DNA of 9,218 bases from DASQUP01 sp035641235 (GTDB lineage: Bacteria; Actinomycetota; CADDZG01; WHSQ01). The notes below the pieces were generated by a model. It was not told the DNA's origin, searched no databases, and saw only the letters and a list, made by a program, of their open reading frames with translations. Position numbers and translations under genes: made by a program. Below, in pieces: positions 1-6,044 of the stretch. Location of the stretch: assembly GCA_035641235.1 (NCBI GenBank), contig DASQUP010000281.1:1-9218 (forward strand). Direction: 5' to 3'. Each line of letters opens with the position of its first letter. The stretch's first letter is position 1.

Positions 1-866
1 AACGCCTCGTGCATTTCGCCGCCGGCGCGTAGATAGGCGGCAGCGGCGGGCTGCCCGTTGGCTGCGGTCGCAAGCATGCGCCAGTCACCGGGAGCTCCAA
101 CAGCGTCGCGGATGACGCGGAGGCAATCGTCGCGGCCGGCCACCCAGCTACCGGACGGGATCATCTCAAGCGAAGCCTCCTTTAGCAGCACTTTCTCCAG
201 AGCCGACGCATCGGCCTGCTCGAAGGCGGCGATGTACTGGTCGAGCAGCGCGCGATGTTCTGGCTCAGTGGGCTCATCGACCTGATCCGTCGCGGAGGCG
301 ACCTCATCAAGCCGAGCGCGGGCCCGTTGCAGCGTGCTCTTGATTGCGACGGTCGTCGAGTCCAACATCTCGGCGACCTCCGCGGTCGAGAAGGCAAGCA
401 CATCGCGCAGAACGAGAACGGCCCTCTGCCGGGCGGGCAAATACTGCATGCTGGCAATAAGGGCGAGTCGGAGGCGCTCGCGCTCGGCAACGATGGCCGC
501 GGGATCCTCCGACTCCGGAGTGACCAATGAGTCGGGGATCGGCTGGAGCCACTTGACCTCGGATGCCCCGGATGCCGGGGCATCTGGATCCTCGCTGGGA
601 CGGCCAAGGCCGGATGGAAGCGGCCGACGGCTGCGGTTCTGAAGAGCAGTGATGCAGGTGTTGGTCGCGATCCGGTAGAGCCATACACGAAGCGAGGACC
701 GGCCCTCGAACGCGCCGAACGACCGCCACGCGCGCAGGTAGGTCTCCTGGACAAGGTCCTCGGCCTCGTCTACAGATCCGAGCATTCGGTAGCAGTGCGC
801 CAGCAGCTCGCGCCGGAACGGCTCGGTCTGGCGGGCGAACTCCCCGCGTCCGGTTTTCCGCGCCAT
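1..866 (-). CDS. ECF RNA polymerase sigma factor with SnoaL-like C-terminal domain (SigG-like), 3' end beyond window
   Basis: This is an extracytoplasmic-function sigma factor that would direct RNA polymerase to a small stress regulon. I translated 288 codons from the ATG at 866 without a stop; the frame runs off the left edge, so the C-terminus is missing. Region 2 lies at about residues 17-85, with HCYRMLGSVDEAEDLVQETY (24-43) and the downstream WLYRIATNTC (62-71). A variable Pro/Ala/Ser-rich linker follows (about 82-120). Region 4 is at about 130-188, with LPARQRAVLVLRDVLAFS and a helix-turn-helix ending in LQRARARL. After it comes a SnoaL/NTF2-like extension from about 205 (LLDQYIAAFEQADASALEKV). 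The region 2 wording and the tail match SigG-type factors (SigX5/TIGR02960-like, probably ECF56), which usually run to about 330 residues, so roughly 40-50 are lacking here. In the SnoaL-tailed ECF groups the tail is thought to control activity in place of an anti-sigma factor. AAGGG lies 7 bases before the ATG. An in-frame GTG stands directly upstream. The gene follows the SnoaL-like gene by 61 bases on the same strand. Confidence 0.93.
   Translation of the reverse strand, partial: MARKTGRGEFARQTEPFRRELLAHCYRMLGSVDEAEDLVQETYLRAWRSFGAFEGRSSLRVWLYRIATNTCITALQNRSRRPLPSGLGRPSEDPDAPASGASEVKWLQPIPDSLVTPESEDPAAIVAERERLRLALIASMQYLPARQRAVLVLRDVLAFSTAEVAEMLDSTTVAIKSTLQRARARLDEVASATDQVDEPTEPEHRALLDQYIAAFEQADASALEKVLLKEASLEMIPSGSWVAGRDDCLRVIRDAVGAPGDWRMLATAANGQPAAAAYLRAGGEMHEA
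562..584. repeat. Perfect 10-bp inverted repeat with 3-base loop inside the sigma-factor gene
   Basis: The arms GATGCCCCGG (562-571) and CCGGGGCATC (575-584) are exact reverse complements separated by only three bases. Nine of the ten pairs in the outer eight and inner two positions include long G-C runs, so the hairpin would be very stable in RNA. It falls in codons 95-102 of the sigma factor, in the unconserved linker between regions 2 and 4. There is no run of T after either arm, so it does not look like an intrinsic terminator. The repeat is seen directly; any function is inference. Confidence 0.85.
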
Positions 867-901
867 CACCGATCCCTTCGGCGACCTGGTAGTGGGACGA
901 C

Positions 902-907
902 CCTATA
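902..907 (-). promoter_or_regulatory. Possible internal -10 element (TATAGG) before the sigma-factor gene
   Basis: On the minus strand, the 61-base gap between the SnoaL-like gene and the sigma gene contains TATAGG about 35 bases before the sigma start. Seventeen bases further upstream stands TGAGAC, a poor -35. It could give the sigma gene its own weak promoter in addition to read-through from the upstream gene. The evidence is a short motif only. Confidence 0.2.
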
Positions 908-927
908 GATCGGCTGATGATTAGGTC

Positions 928-1323
928 TCAGCCGGCACTCTCGAGGCAGGCGTGATAGGCCTCTACGCGCCAGGTCTCGTCCCGCTCGGACAACACCCAG
1001 GTGTCGAGGTACTTGCTCTCTGCAGAAGGTTCCGCCTCGCCTGCCAGCAAGACGGCGCTCTTGCTGATGGCGATGGCCGTATCGACGCCGATGAACCGGA
1101 TCTTCTGCACCTCGTGGATGCCTCTCGAGCCCTTGAGCTCGCCGGAGAACAACGCGGCCATGGTGGCGCGAATGGCCTGCCTGTTTTTCAGGTACGTGCC
1201 CGGCAGTTGCGCAGTTGCGTCATCCGCGTACGGGGCGACGAAGGCATCTGCGTCGTTGTCTGCCCACGCGGCGTACACCCGATCGATGACTGCCTGTACC
1301 GCAGTTTCGTTCGCTCTGGTCAT
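928..1323 (-). CDS. SnoaL-like (NTF2-fold) protein, SgcJ/EcaC family
   Basis: This is a small 131-residue protein of the SnoaL/DUF4440 type within the NTF2-like superfamily. It most resembles the SgcJ/EcaC group (TIGR02246-like). These form a cone-shaped barrel that binds small hydrophobic ligands or acts as an isomerase or cyclase, often as dimers; most are of unknown substrate. Visible family features are the N-terminal helix VIDRVYAAWADNDADAFV (12-29), the PYADDATAQLPG segment (31-42), the KNRQAIRATMAALFSGELKG stretch (46-65), and the C-terminal strand with DTWVLSERDETWRVEAYH (107-124). No signal peptide or membrane segment is seen, so it should be cytoplasmic. The reading frame is open further upstream to 1491, but the ATG at 1323 is preceded by a strong GGGAGGG ribosome site and starts at the family's usual N-terminus. 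It lies 61 bases ahead of the SnoaL-tailed sigma gene on the same strand, so the two are probably co-transcribed. The catalytic role, if any, cannot be told from the sequence. Confidence 0.9.
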   Translation of the reverse strand: MTRANETAVQAVIDRVYAAWADNDADAFVAPYADDATAQLPGTYLKNRQAIRATMAALFSGELKGSRGIHEVQKIRFIGVDTAIAISKSAVLLAGEAEPSAESKYLDTWVLSERDETWRVEAYHACLESAG

Positions 1324-1326
1324 GAT

Positions 1327-1334
1327 TCCCTCCC
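1327..1334 (-). promoter_or_regulatory. Strong ribosome binding site of the SnoaL-like gene
   Basis: Read on the minus strand this is GGGAGGGA, three bases (ATC) before the ATG at 1323, with GGAGG spaced five bases from it. It is one of the strongest Shine-Dalgarno matches in the window. It decides the start against the upstream in-frame ATG at 1491, which would add 56 residues of low-complexity, non-family sequence. Confidence 0.75.
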
Positions 1335-1428
1335 GATGGGGATGTTCGGACCGTTCGCGAATGAAGACCGCCGCCGGCCGAAAAGGAATCGCGACCCAGG
1401 AGATTTTCCTCGGGATAGCCCCACCATC

Positions 1429-1454
1429 AAAACGCCGGTCGCCTCCATGGTTGC
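1429..1454 (-). promoter_or_regulatory. Weak candidate ECF-type promoter upstream of the SnoaL-like gene
   Basis: On the minus strand GCAACC (1454-1449) is followed after 14 bases by CGTTTT (1434-1429). This recalls the general AAC ... CGT pattern of ECF-dependent promoters, although the spacer is at the short end. If real it would leave an untranslated leader of about 100 bases before the ATG at 1323 and could allow autoregulation by the downstream sigma factor. The match is short and may be chance. Confidence 0.18.
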
Positions 1455-1501
1455 AGGCGCCTCGCTCCACGATCCTTGGGGTCAAGAGCATACGGTGATA
1501 T

Positions 1502-1510
1502 GAGAGGTGA
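1502..1510 (+). promoter_or_regulatory. Ribosome binding site of the histidine kinase gene
   Basis: GAGAGGTGA matches the AGGAGGTGA anti-16S consensus at seven of nine positions and ends five bases before the ATG at 1516. The GTG at 1507, which would also open the frame, lies inside this site, so the ATG is the likelier start. Confidence 0.75.
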
Positions 1511-1515
1511 ACCCC

Positions 1516-2832
1516 ATGAGCGACACACTTGTGACTTCGACCGAGACGCAGACGCCTGTGCGATTGCCGGCCCGGGGGCCGGTCAGGATCCTTCTCGACC
1601 CACTCTTCTGGCGCGGCGCCCTTTACCTGGCGCTGAGCATGGGACTAGGCATCGCCTGGTTTGTGTCCCTCGTCGTCGCGATCCCGGCTTCGATCGGCCT
1701 CGTGATCGTTTGGGTGGGAGTACCGCTGCTCGCGCTGACGATGATCGCGTGGCGCGGCGCCGCAAGAATCGAGCGGCGATTGATGAAGGCAGCATTTGGC
1801 CTCGACATCCCAGATCCCTACAAACCAATGCCGCAAGGAAGTCTGCTTGCAAAGTGGAAGGCCATGGCGGGCGACGCTGCGACGTGGAAGGACCTTGCAT
1901 ACCTCATGCTCCAGTTCCCCGTTGGCATTGCCGAGTTCGTTGTGTCGGCGGTTTTCTGGGTGACCACCGGCTTCCTGCTCCTGCTGCCTTTCATCACACT
2001 CATCCCCAGTGCCGGTCCCATTCAGATCAACTTCGGTGGATGGGTGAACCTCATCGACAATCCGATCGAAGCGCTGCCGTGGATGTTCATCGGCATCGTC
2101 CTTCTCCCCATAACCGTGTACGTCATCCGGGGGATGGCGCTCGCCCACGCAGCCTGGGGGAAGGCAATGCTTGGCCGGAGCCACAAAGCTGAACTTGCGG
2201 CGCGCGCGGGCCATCTGCAATCGAGTCGCGCTCGTGGCGTGGACGCTGCCGATGCGGACCGGCGTCGCATCGAGCGCGACCTGCACGACGGGGCGCAGCA
2301 GCGGCTGCTTTCGGTGGCAATGGACATCGGGCGTGCGCGAGAGAAATTCGAAAAGGATCCCGAGGCTGCGCGCGCATTGCTCGAGCAGGCCCACGCCGAG
2401 ACCAAAGAAACCATTGCCGATCTCAGGAATCTGGCTCGCGGCATCTATCCGGCCATCCTCACGAATCGGGGGCTCGATGCCGCCCTCTCTGCACTTGCAG
2501 CTCGAGCACCGGTGCCTGTCGATGTGAGTGTGGACCTTGATGAACGACCTCCCGCTGCGGTGGAAAGCATCGCCTACTTCATCGTTGCAGAGTGCCTCAC
2601 GAACATCGCCAAGCACTCGGATGCAACCGAAGCTTCCGTGCGAGTTGCCCGCGATGGTGACCGCGTCGTCGTCGAGGTGACCGACAACGGAGCCGGAGGC
2701 GCCGAGGCGCTCGGAGGCGGAGGACTCGCCGGTCTCGGTGACCGAGCGGCAACGATCGACGGGACCATCTCGGTAGATAGTCCTTCTGGCGGACCCACGA
2801 ACATCCGTGCAGAGCTGCCGTGCGAGTGGTAG
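1516..2832 (+). CDS. Membrane sensor histidine kinase, NarL/DesK-type HisKA_3 family with PF13796-like sensor
   Basis: This is the sensor of a two-component system; it autophosphorylates and passes phosphate to the regulator encoded next. The protein has 438 residues from the ATG at 1516. The N-terminal half is a multi-pass membrane sensor with hydrophobic segments at about 34-54, 56-79, 128-165 (probably two) and 186-208, separated by a loop with IPDPYKPMP (98-106). This is the plan of the actinobacterial 'Sensor' domain (PF13796), with little outside the membrane. A short linker leads to the HisKA_3 dimerisation region with the phosphoacceptor in ERDLHDGAQQRLLSVAMDIG (253-272), His257. The ATPase domain shows the N-box around LTNIAKH (N363), DNGAGG (D390) and the glycine-rich GGGLAGLGDR (401-410). 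All core residues are present, so it should be active. The signal is unknown; sensors of this kind often respond to envelope or membrane stress. It is divergent from the SnoaL-like and sigma genes and its end overlaps the regulator by 13 bases. Confidence 0.95.
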   Translation: MSDTLVTSTETQTPVRLPARGPVRILLDPLFWRGALYLALSMGLGIAWFVSLVVAIPASIGLVIVWVGVPLLALTMIAWRGAARIERRLMKAAFGLDIPDPYKPMPQGSLLAKWKAMAGDAATWKDLAYLMLQFPVGIAEFVVSAVFWVTTGFLLLLPFITLIPSAGPIQINFGGWVNLIDNPIEALPWMFIGIVLLPITVYVIRGMALAHAAWGKAMLGRSHKAELAARAGHLQSSRARGVDAADADRRRIERDLHDGAQQRLLSVAMDIGRAREKFEKDPEAARALLEQAHAETKETIADLRNLARGIYPAILTNRGLDAALSALAARAPVPVDVSVDLDERPPAAVESIAYFIVAECLTNIAKHSDATEASVRVARDGDRVVVEVTDNGAGGAEALGGGGLAGLGDRAATIDGTISVDSPSGGPTNIRAELPCEW

Positions 2833-3467
2833 TAGCCGAGGACTCTGTTCTCCTTCGCGCCGGACTCGTCAAGTTGCTGGCCGACGATGGCATCCAGACC
2901 GTCGCCGAGGTCGACGACGGACCGGGACTAGTCGCCGCAATAGCTGAGCACCTTCCCGATATGGCAATAGTCGACGTCCGGCTTCCACCGTCCTTCACGG
3001 ACGAGGGGATAAAGGCCGCGATTCAAGTGCGCGAGAACGATCCCGGAACCGCGATCCTCGTCCTATCGCAATACGTGGAAGAGCGTTATGCGACGGAGCT
3101 CATCTCGGGGAATGCGCAGGGTGTCGGCTACTTGCTCAAGGAACGGGTCGCGGACGTGACCGACTTTCTCGACGCCGTACACAGGGTCGCCGATGGAGGC
3201 ACGGTGATAGATCCGGAGGTGATCGCCCAGCTTCTGGGCCGAAGCCGGCGGGGTGATCCACTTGAGAAGCTGACCCCGAGGGAGAGGGAGGTTCTGGCGC
3301 TCATGGCCGAGGGCCGCTCGAACGCCGCGATTGCGCGCCGGATGGTCATCACGGAAGGAGGCGTCGAAAAACACATCTCGAACGTGTTCATGAAGCTGGA
3401 TCTTGCGCCGGCAGAAGAGGACCACCGGCGAGTGCTGGCTGTGCTGGCTCATCTGCGCCAAATCTGA
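2820..3467 (+). CDS. NarL/LuxR-family response regulator, partner of the upstream kinase
   Basis: This 215-residue transcription factor is the output of the two-component pair. The receiver domain (about 1-120) has the acidic pocket E7-D8, the phosphoacceptor D52 in MAIVDVRLPP, S83 and the conserved K107 in YLLKERV. The LuxR/GerE-type DNA-binding domain (about 149-212) starts with LTPREREVLALMAEGRSN and has the recognition helix region EGGVEKHISNVFMKLDL. No key residue is missing. Its length is normal for the family. The start is the GTG at 2820, which yields the canonical MRVVVAED N-terminus; only a weak AGAG (2811-2814) precedes it, and the gene begins inside the last 13 bases of the kinase, so translation is probably coupled to the kinase. 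Many such regulators control the promoter of their own operon; no binding site could be assigned. The target genes are unknown; the divergent sigma/SnoaL genes are possible candidates by position only. Confidence 0.95.
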   Translation: MRVVVAEDSVLLRAGLVKLLADDGIQTVAEVDDGPGLVAAIAEHLPDMAIVDVRLPPSFTDEGIKAAIQVRENDPGTAILVLSQYVEERYATELISGNAQGVGYLLKERVADVTDFLDAVHRVADGGTVIDPEVIAQLLGRSRRGDPLEKLTPREREVLALMAEGRSNAAIARRMVITEGGVEKHISNVFMKLDLAPAEEDHRRVLAVLAHLRQI

Positions 3468-3563
3468 AGCGGCTGATTTCGTCTTGTTCGCAAAGCCACG
3501 GGGGCAAGGTGCGACAAATGGCAAACGGAATGAAGAACCTGTGGGCATAGTGTTGGCTCACAA
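3468..3563. other. Convergent intergenic gap, no clear terminator
   Basis: These 96 bases separate the tails of the response-regulator gene and the PH-domain gene. I see no convincing reading frame, RNA gene or intrinsic terminator. The only structure noticed is a 4-bp GTTG/CAAC stem near 3553-3563, too weak to count. Termination here may be Rho-dependent, or signalled by structure I cannot judge by eye. Confidence 0.5.
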
Positions 3564-4199
3564 CTAGAGACGCTTCAGGAGCTCCTGCTTCTTCTCTTCG
3601 AACTCGGTGTCGCTCAGCACGCCCTGATCGCGCAGCCGCGCGAGCGTCTCGATCTGGTCCGGGATGCTCTGACCAGAGGTGCCACCGCCGCGCATCATCC
3701 GGTTGGTGTTCTCCTCGGTCTCTTTGTAGATCATCAGCTGGACCTGTTCGGGCTTGCGGATGTTGGTGATGTGCGTCTGGCCCCGCTCGCCGGCCGACTC
3801 GAGGAAGAGATCTCCTGCACCCAGTGCTCGTTCGATGATCGTTTGAGTGAAGGTCACATCGTTGATGCGTTCGAGTGGTATCTCTTTGGAGTGCTTGGAG
3901 ATGATGCCGCTGCGCGTGATCAATCGGTCGCTGGTCAGCACGAACATCGTGAAGCGCCATTTCAGGAACGGGAGGCCGGCGAGGAAGAAGAGGGCCACCA
4001 GAGACACAATGACCACCGCGTTTTCAGTAAAGGTCTCCGCGCCCCCGTCAAACTGCCGCCCCGCGAACCTGTACGCAAAGGTTCCGGCTACGAGCAGAAC
4101 GATGGTCCAGAGGATCGACGGAATGACTGCGATCCAATGGGGGCGCAGATCGAATATGAGCTTCTCGTGGTCGGCGAGGAGGTGCTTGGGGAATCTCAT
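3564..4199 (-). CDS. Membrane protein with bacterial PH domain (bPH2/YdbS-like) and C-terminal SHOCT domain
   Basis: This 211-residue protein is probably an integral membrane protein of unknown function. After a short N-terminal stretch (PKHLLADHEKLIFDLRPHW, 4-22) two hydrophobic segments follow at about 23-45 and 60-82. Next comes a bacterial pleckstrin-homology domain (PF03703-like, about 82-160), recognised by FMVLTS-like FVLTSDRLITRSGII (86-100), IPLERINDVTF (107-117) and GDLFLESAG (129-137). A linker rich in Gly/Met (165-178) leads to a SHOCT motif (181-211; IETLARLRDQGVLSDTEF then EEKKQELL), a short helical module often found at the ends of membrane proteins. Bacterial PH proteins of this layout are widespread and thought to act in envelope or membrane-stress functions; that is family knowledge, not seen here. 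The frame is open to an ATG at 4277 overlapping gatC, but 4199 gives the usual N-terminus and is preceded by a promoter-like element, so I take 4199. It is divergent from gatC. Confidence 0.9.
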   Translation of the reverse strand: MRFPKHLLADHEKLIFDLRPHWIAVIPSILWTIVLLVAGTFAYRFAGRQFDGGAETFTENAVVIVSLVALFFLAGLPFLKWRFTMFVLTSDRLITRSGIISKHSKEIPLERINDVTFTQTIIERALGAGDLFLESAGERGQTHITNIRKPEQVQLMIYKETEENTNRMMRGGGTSGQSIPDQIETLARLRDQGVLSDTEFEEKKQELLKRL

Positions 4200-4205
4200 G
4201 GCGTC

Positions 4206-4234
4206 ACCGTAGCAACTCGACCTGGGGCGGCCAA
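4206..4234 (-). promoter_or_regulatory. Likely sigma-70-type promoter of the PH-SHOCT gene, probably leaderless
   Basis: On the minus strand TTGGCC (4234-4229) is followed after exactly 17 bases by TACGGT (4211-4206), a TANNNT-type -10. The -10 ends six bases before the ATG at 4199, which is where transcription would begin at or next to the start codon. No good Shine-Dalgarno site precedes this ATG. Leaderless mRNAs of this form are common in actinobacteria. The motifs are seen; the transcription start is inference. Confidence 0.5.
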
Positions 4235-4240
4235 GGGCGA

Positions 4241-4267
4241 TTGCCGGCTCCGGGGTAGCACTAGGAT
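4241..4267 (+). promoter_or_regulatory. Candidate promoter of the gatCAB operon, possibly leaderless
   Basis: TTGCCG (4241-4246) and TAGGAT (4262-4267) are 15 bases apart, a short spacer. TAGGAT fits the TANNNT -10 pattern and ends eight bases before the gatC ATG at 4276, which would place the RNA start at or within about two bases of the ATG. The same bases include AGGA, nine bases from the ATG, which could instead serve as a ribosome site on a longer transcript. The two readings cannot be separated by eye. Confidence 0.4.
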
Positions 4268-4275
4268 GCGAAGCC

Positions 4276-4572
4276 ATGGGACTTGACCAAAAGACCGTAA
4301 ATCACGTTGCCCGGCTTGCCAGGCTGGACCTCTCCGACGCAGAACGAGACAGGATGCGGGCGGAGCTCACGGACATCCTCGAGCATGCCGAACGCATTCA
4401 GGCGCTCGACCTCGACGGCGTGGAGCCCACCTCCCACGCCGTTCCGCTCACCAACGCCATGCGATCGGATGATGTGAAAGCCTCGCTCAGTCAGGCGGAG
4501 GCACTCGCCAACGCCCCTGCCGCGGAAGACGGCCGGTTCCGTGTGCCCCGAATAATCGAGGACGCCGGCTGA
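4276..4572 (+). CDS. gatC: Aspartyl/glutamyl-tRNA(Asn/Gln) amidotransferase subunit C
   Basis: GatC is the small subunit that wraps between GatA and GatB and holds the amidotransferase together. The complex converts Glu-tRNA(Gln) to Gln-tRNA(Gln), and in many bacteria Asp-tRNA(Asn) to Asn-tRNA(Asn), using glutamine as ammonia donor. The protein has 98 residues, a normal length. The N-terminal helical part shows VNHVARLARLDLSDAER (8-24), and the middle has the family's LDLDGVEPTSHAVPL (44-58), followed by MRSDDV and the C-terminal GRFRVPRII motif. The ATG at 4276 is the only start that gives this N-terminus. The stop codon (4570-4572) shares one base with the gatA start (TGATG), so translation of the two is coupled. 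It is the first gene of the operon. Confidence 0.97.
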   Translation: MGLDQKTVNHVARLARLDLSDAERDRMRAELTDILEHAERIQALDLDGVEPTSHAVPLTNAMRSDDVKASLSQAEALANAPAAEDGRFRVPRIIEDAG

Positions 4573-6044
4573 TGGCCGAGTTGCACTGGCACTCCGCCAC
4601 CGAGCTCGCGCGCGCCCTTGAGGCCAAAGAGGTCTCGTCGGTCGAAATCGCCCAGGCTCTCATCGAGCGTCGGGAGGCGATCGACGGGGAACTGCAGGCG
4701 TACCTGCTACCGACGGCCGACAGAGCACTCGCCGATGCGGCTGCGGCAGATGAGCGGCGCGCCGGCGGCACCGGTCTGTCGCCCTACGACGGCATCCCGA
4801 TCGCCTACAAGGACCTGTTCGTAACAAAGGGAATAACGTCGACTTCGGGCTCGAAGATCCTCGAGGGATACGTGCCGCCGTACGACGCAACGGTGGTCAA
4901 ACGCTGCTCAGATGCGGGTCTGCCTCTCCTCGGAAAACTCAACATGGACGAATTCGCCATGGGGTCGTCGGGCGAGAATTCGGGTTACCAGCTCACCAAG
5001 AATCCGTGGGACTTCGAGCGCGTCCCGGGAGGATCGAGTTCGGGATCCGCAGCTCTAGTTGCTGCGGGCGGCGCGCCGTGGGCCTGGGGGACCGATACAG
5101 GAGGTTCCATCCGCCAGCCCGCCGCTCTCTGCGGCGTCGTCGGGGTCAAGCCGACCTACGGCCTCGTGTCCCGCTACGGGATGATTGCGTTCGCGTCCTC
5201 GCTGGATCAGGCCGGTCCCTTCACGCGCTCGGTTCGGGATGCCGCGGCTCTCCTACAGATGGCGGCGGGGCACGACCCAATGGACTCCACATCGATCGAT
5301 CAGGGGGCGCCCGACCTGCTCACGGGAATCGATTCCGGGATCGCCGGTATGCGTATCGGGCTTGTCAAGGAGTTCTCAACCGAGGGCACCGACCCAGGGG
5401 TTCGCACACGTATAGAGGAGGCATACACGCGCCTCGAGAAACTGGGGGCCTCGCTCGAAGAGGTGTCGCTCCCGAGCTTTGAATACGGAATCTCTGCCTA
5501 CTACCTGATTGCCCCGGCGGAGTGCTCCGCCAATCTCGCGCGCTATGACGGTGTTCGCTACGGCCTGCGCGAGAGTGGCGACGACATAATCCGGATGACA
5601 TCGCGCACGCGGGCAGATGGTTTTGGGACGGAGGTCAAGCGACGCATCATGCTCGGGACGTACGCGCTGTCGGCCGGCTACTACGACGCCTACTACGGCA
5701 AGGCCCAGAAGGTGCGGACGCTGATGATCCGGGACCTCGCGAGCGCGTATTCGAAGGTCGACCTCATCGCGAGCCCAACTTCTCCCACGACGGCGTTCAA
5801 GTTCGGCGAGAAGACTGCGGATCCACTGTCAATGTACCTGTCGGACATTTTCACGGTGCCGGTCAACCTCGCCGGAAACGCGGGCATCAGCGTCCCCTGT
5901 GGGCTGTCGCCGGACGACGGGTTGCCCGTGGGGCTCCAGTTGATTGCGAAGGCGCTCGACGAGAAGACGATGTTCAGGGCGGCCTATGCATTCGAGCAGG
6001 ACTTGGGTTTCGCATCCTCCGAGGAGGGGAGACCGAAGCTGTGA
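4572..6044 (+). CDS. gatA: Aspartyl/glutamyl-tRNA(Asn/Gln) amidotransferase subunit A
   Basis: GatA is the glutaminase subunit: it releases ammonia from glutamine, which travels through a channel to the GatB active site. The 490-residue protein belongs to the amidase-signature family and has the usual length. The catalytic triad is visible as K80 in GIPIAYKDLF, cis-Ser S155 in VPGGSSSGSA and the nucleophile S179 in GTDTGGSIRQPA; these align with Lys79, Ser154 and Ser178 of the well-studied Staphylococcus aureus enzyme. Other signature pieces are GKLNMDEFAMGSSGENS (121-137), KPTYGLVSRYGMIAFASSLDQ (193-213) and, near the end, NLAGNAGISVPCG. The ATG at 4572 follows GAGGA (4558-4562) by nine bases and overlaps the gatC stop. 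The last four bases overlap the gatB start. No damaged or missing motif was seen. It should act in the cytoplasm. Confidence 0.98.
   Translation: MAELHWHSATELARALEAKEVSSVEIAQALIERREAIDGELQAYLLPTADRALADAAAADERRAGGTGLSPYDGIPIAYKDLFVTKGITSTSGSKILEGYVPPYDATVVKRCSDAGLPLLGKLNMDEFAMGSSGENSGYQLTKNPWDFERVPGGSSSGSAALVAAGGAPWAWGTDTGGSIRQPAALCGVVGVKPTYGLVSRYGMIAFASSLDQAGPFTRSVRDAAALLQMAAGHDPMDSTSIDQGAPDLLTGIDSGIAGMRIGLVKEFSTEGTDPGVRTRIEEAYTRLEKLGASLEEVSLPSFEYGISAYYLIAPAECSANLARYDGVRYGLRESGDDIIRMTSRTRADGFGTEVKRRIMLGTYALSAGYYDAYYGKAQKVRTLMIRDLASAYSKVDLIASPTSPTTAFKFGEKTADPLSMYLSDIFTVPVNLAGNAGISVPCGLSPDDGLPVGLQLIAKALDEKTMFRAAYAFEQDLGFASSEEGRPKL
6021..6031 (+). promoter_or_regulatory. Strong ribosome binding site of gatB inside gatA
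   Basis: GAGGAGGGGAG lies within the last codons of gatA, nine bases before the GTG at 6041. Its strength supports a GTG start there and independent ribosome loading on gatB in addition to coupling through the GTGA overlap. A second in-frame GTG at 6047 is possible but is farther from the site. Confidence 0.65.

Noticed and set aside
182..754. Minus-strand open frame of 190 codons inside the sigma gene
   Set aside because: It is a different frame from the sigma factor, whose own frame is open from 866 to the window edge and carries the conserved regions 2 and 4.
1476..1501. TTGGGG and TACGGT as a promoter for the histidine kinase
   Set aside because: The spacing is only nine bases and no suitable -35 stands 16-18 bases before TACGGT.
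952..1503. Long plus-strand open frames opposite the SnoaL-like gene
   Set aside because: They are antisense shadows of a gene with clear family motifs; their translations are Arg/Ala/Pro-rich with no recognisable domain, as expected in high-GC DNA.
1567..1582. Near-palindrome CCGGCCC-GG-GGGCCGG at the start of the histidine kinase gene
   Set aside because: It is within codons for a Pro/Ala/Arg/Gly stretch in very GC-rich DNA, and the two-base centre is too short for a good loop; probably chance.
1645..2616. 323-codon minus-strand frame opposite the histidine kinase
   Set aside because: It lies wholly antisense to a convincing kinase gene and its translation shows no family features.
3553..3563. 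GTTG/CAAC stem as a terminator between converging genes
   Set aside because: Only four pairs, no extension possible because flanking bases mismatch, and no T-run.
4200..4277. Upstream in-frame ATG (4277) extending the PH-SHOCT protein by 26 residues
   Set aside because: The extension overlaps the gatC start, is not hydrophobic or family-like, and would remove the well-placed promoter elements.
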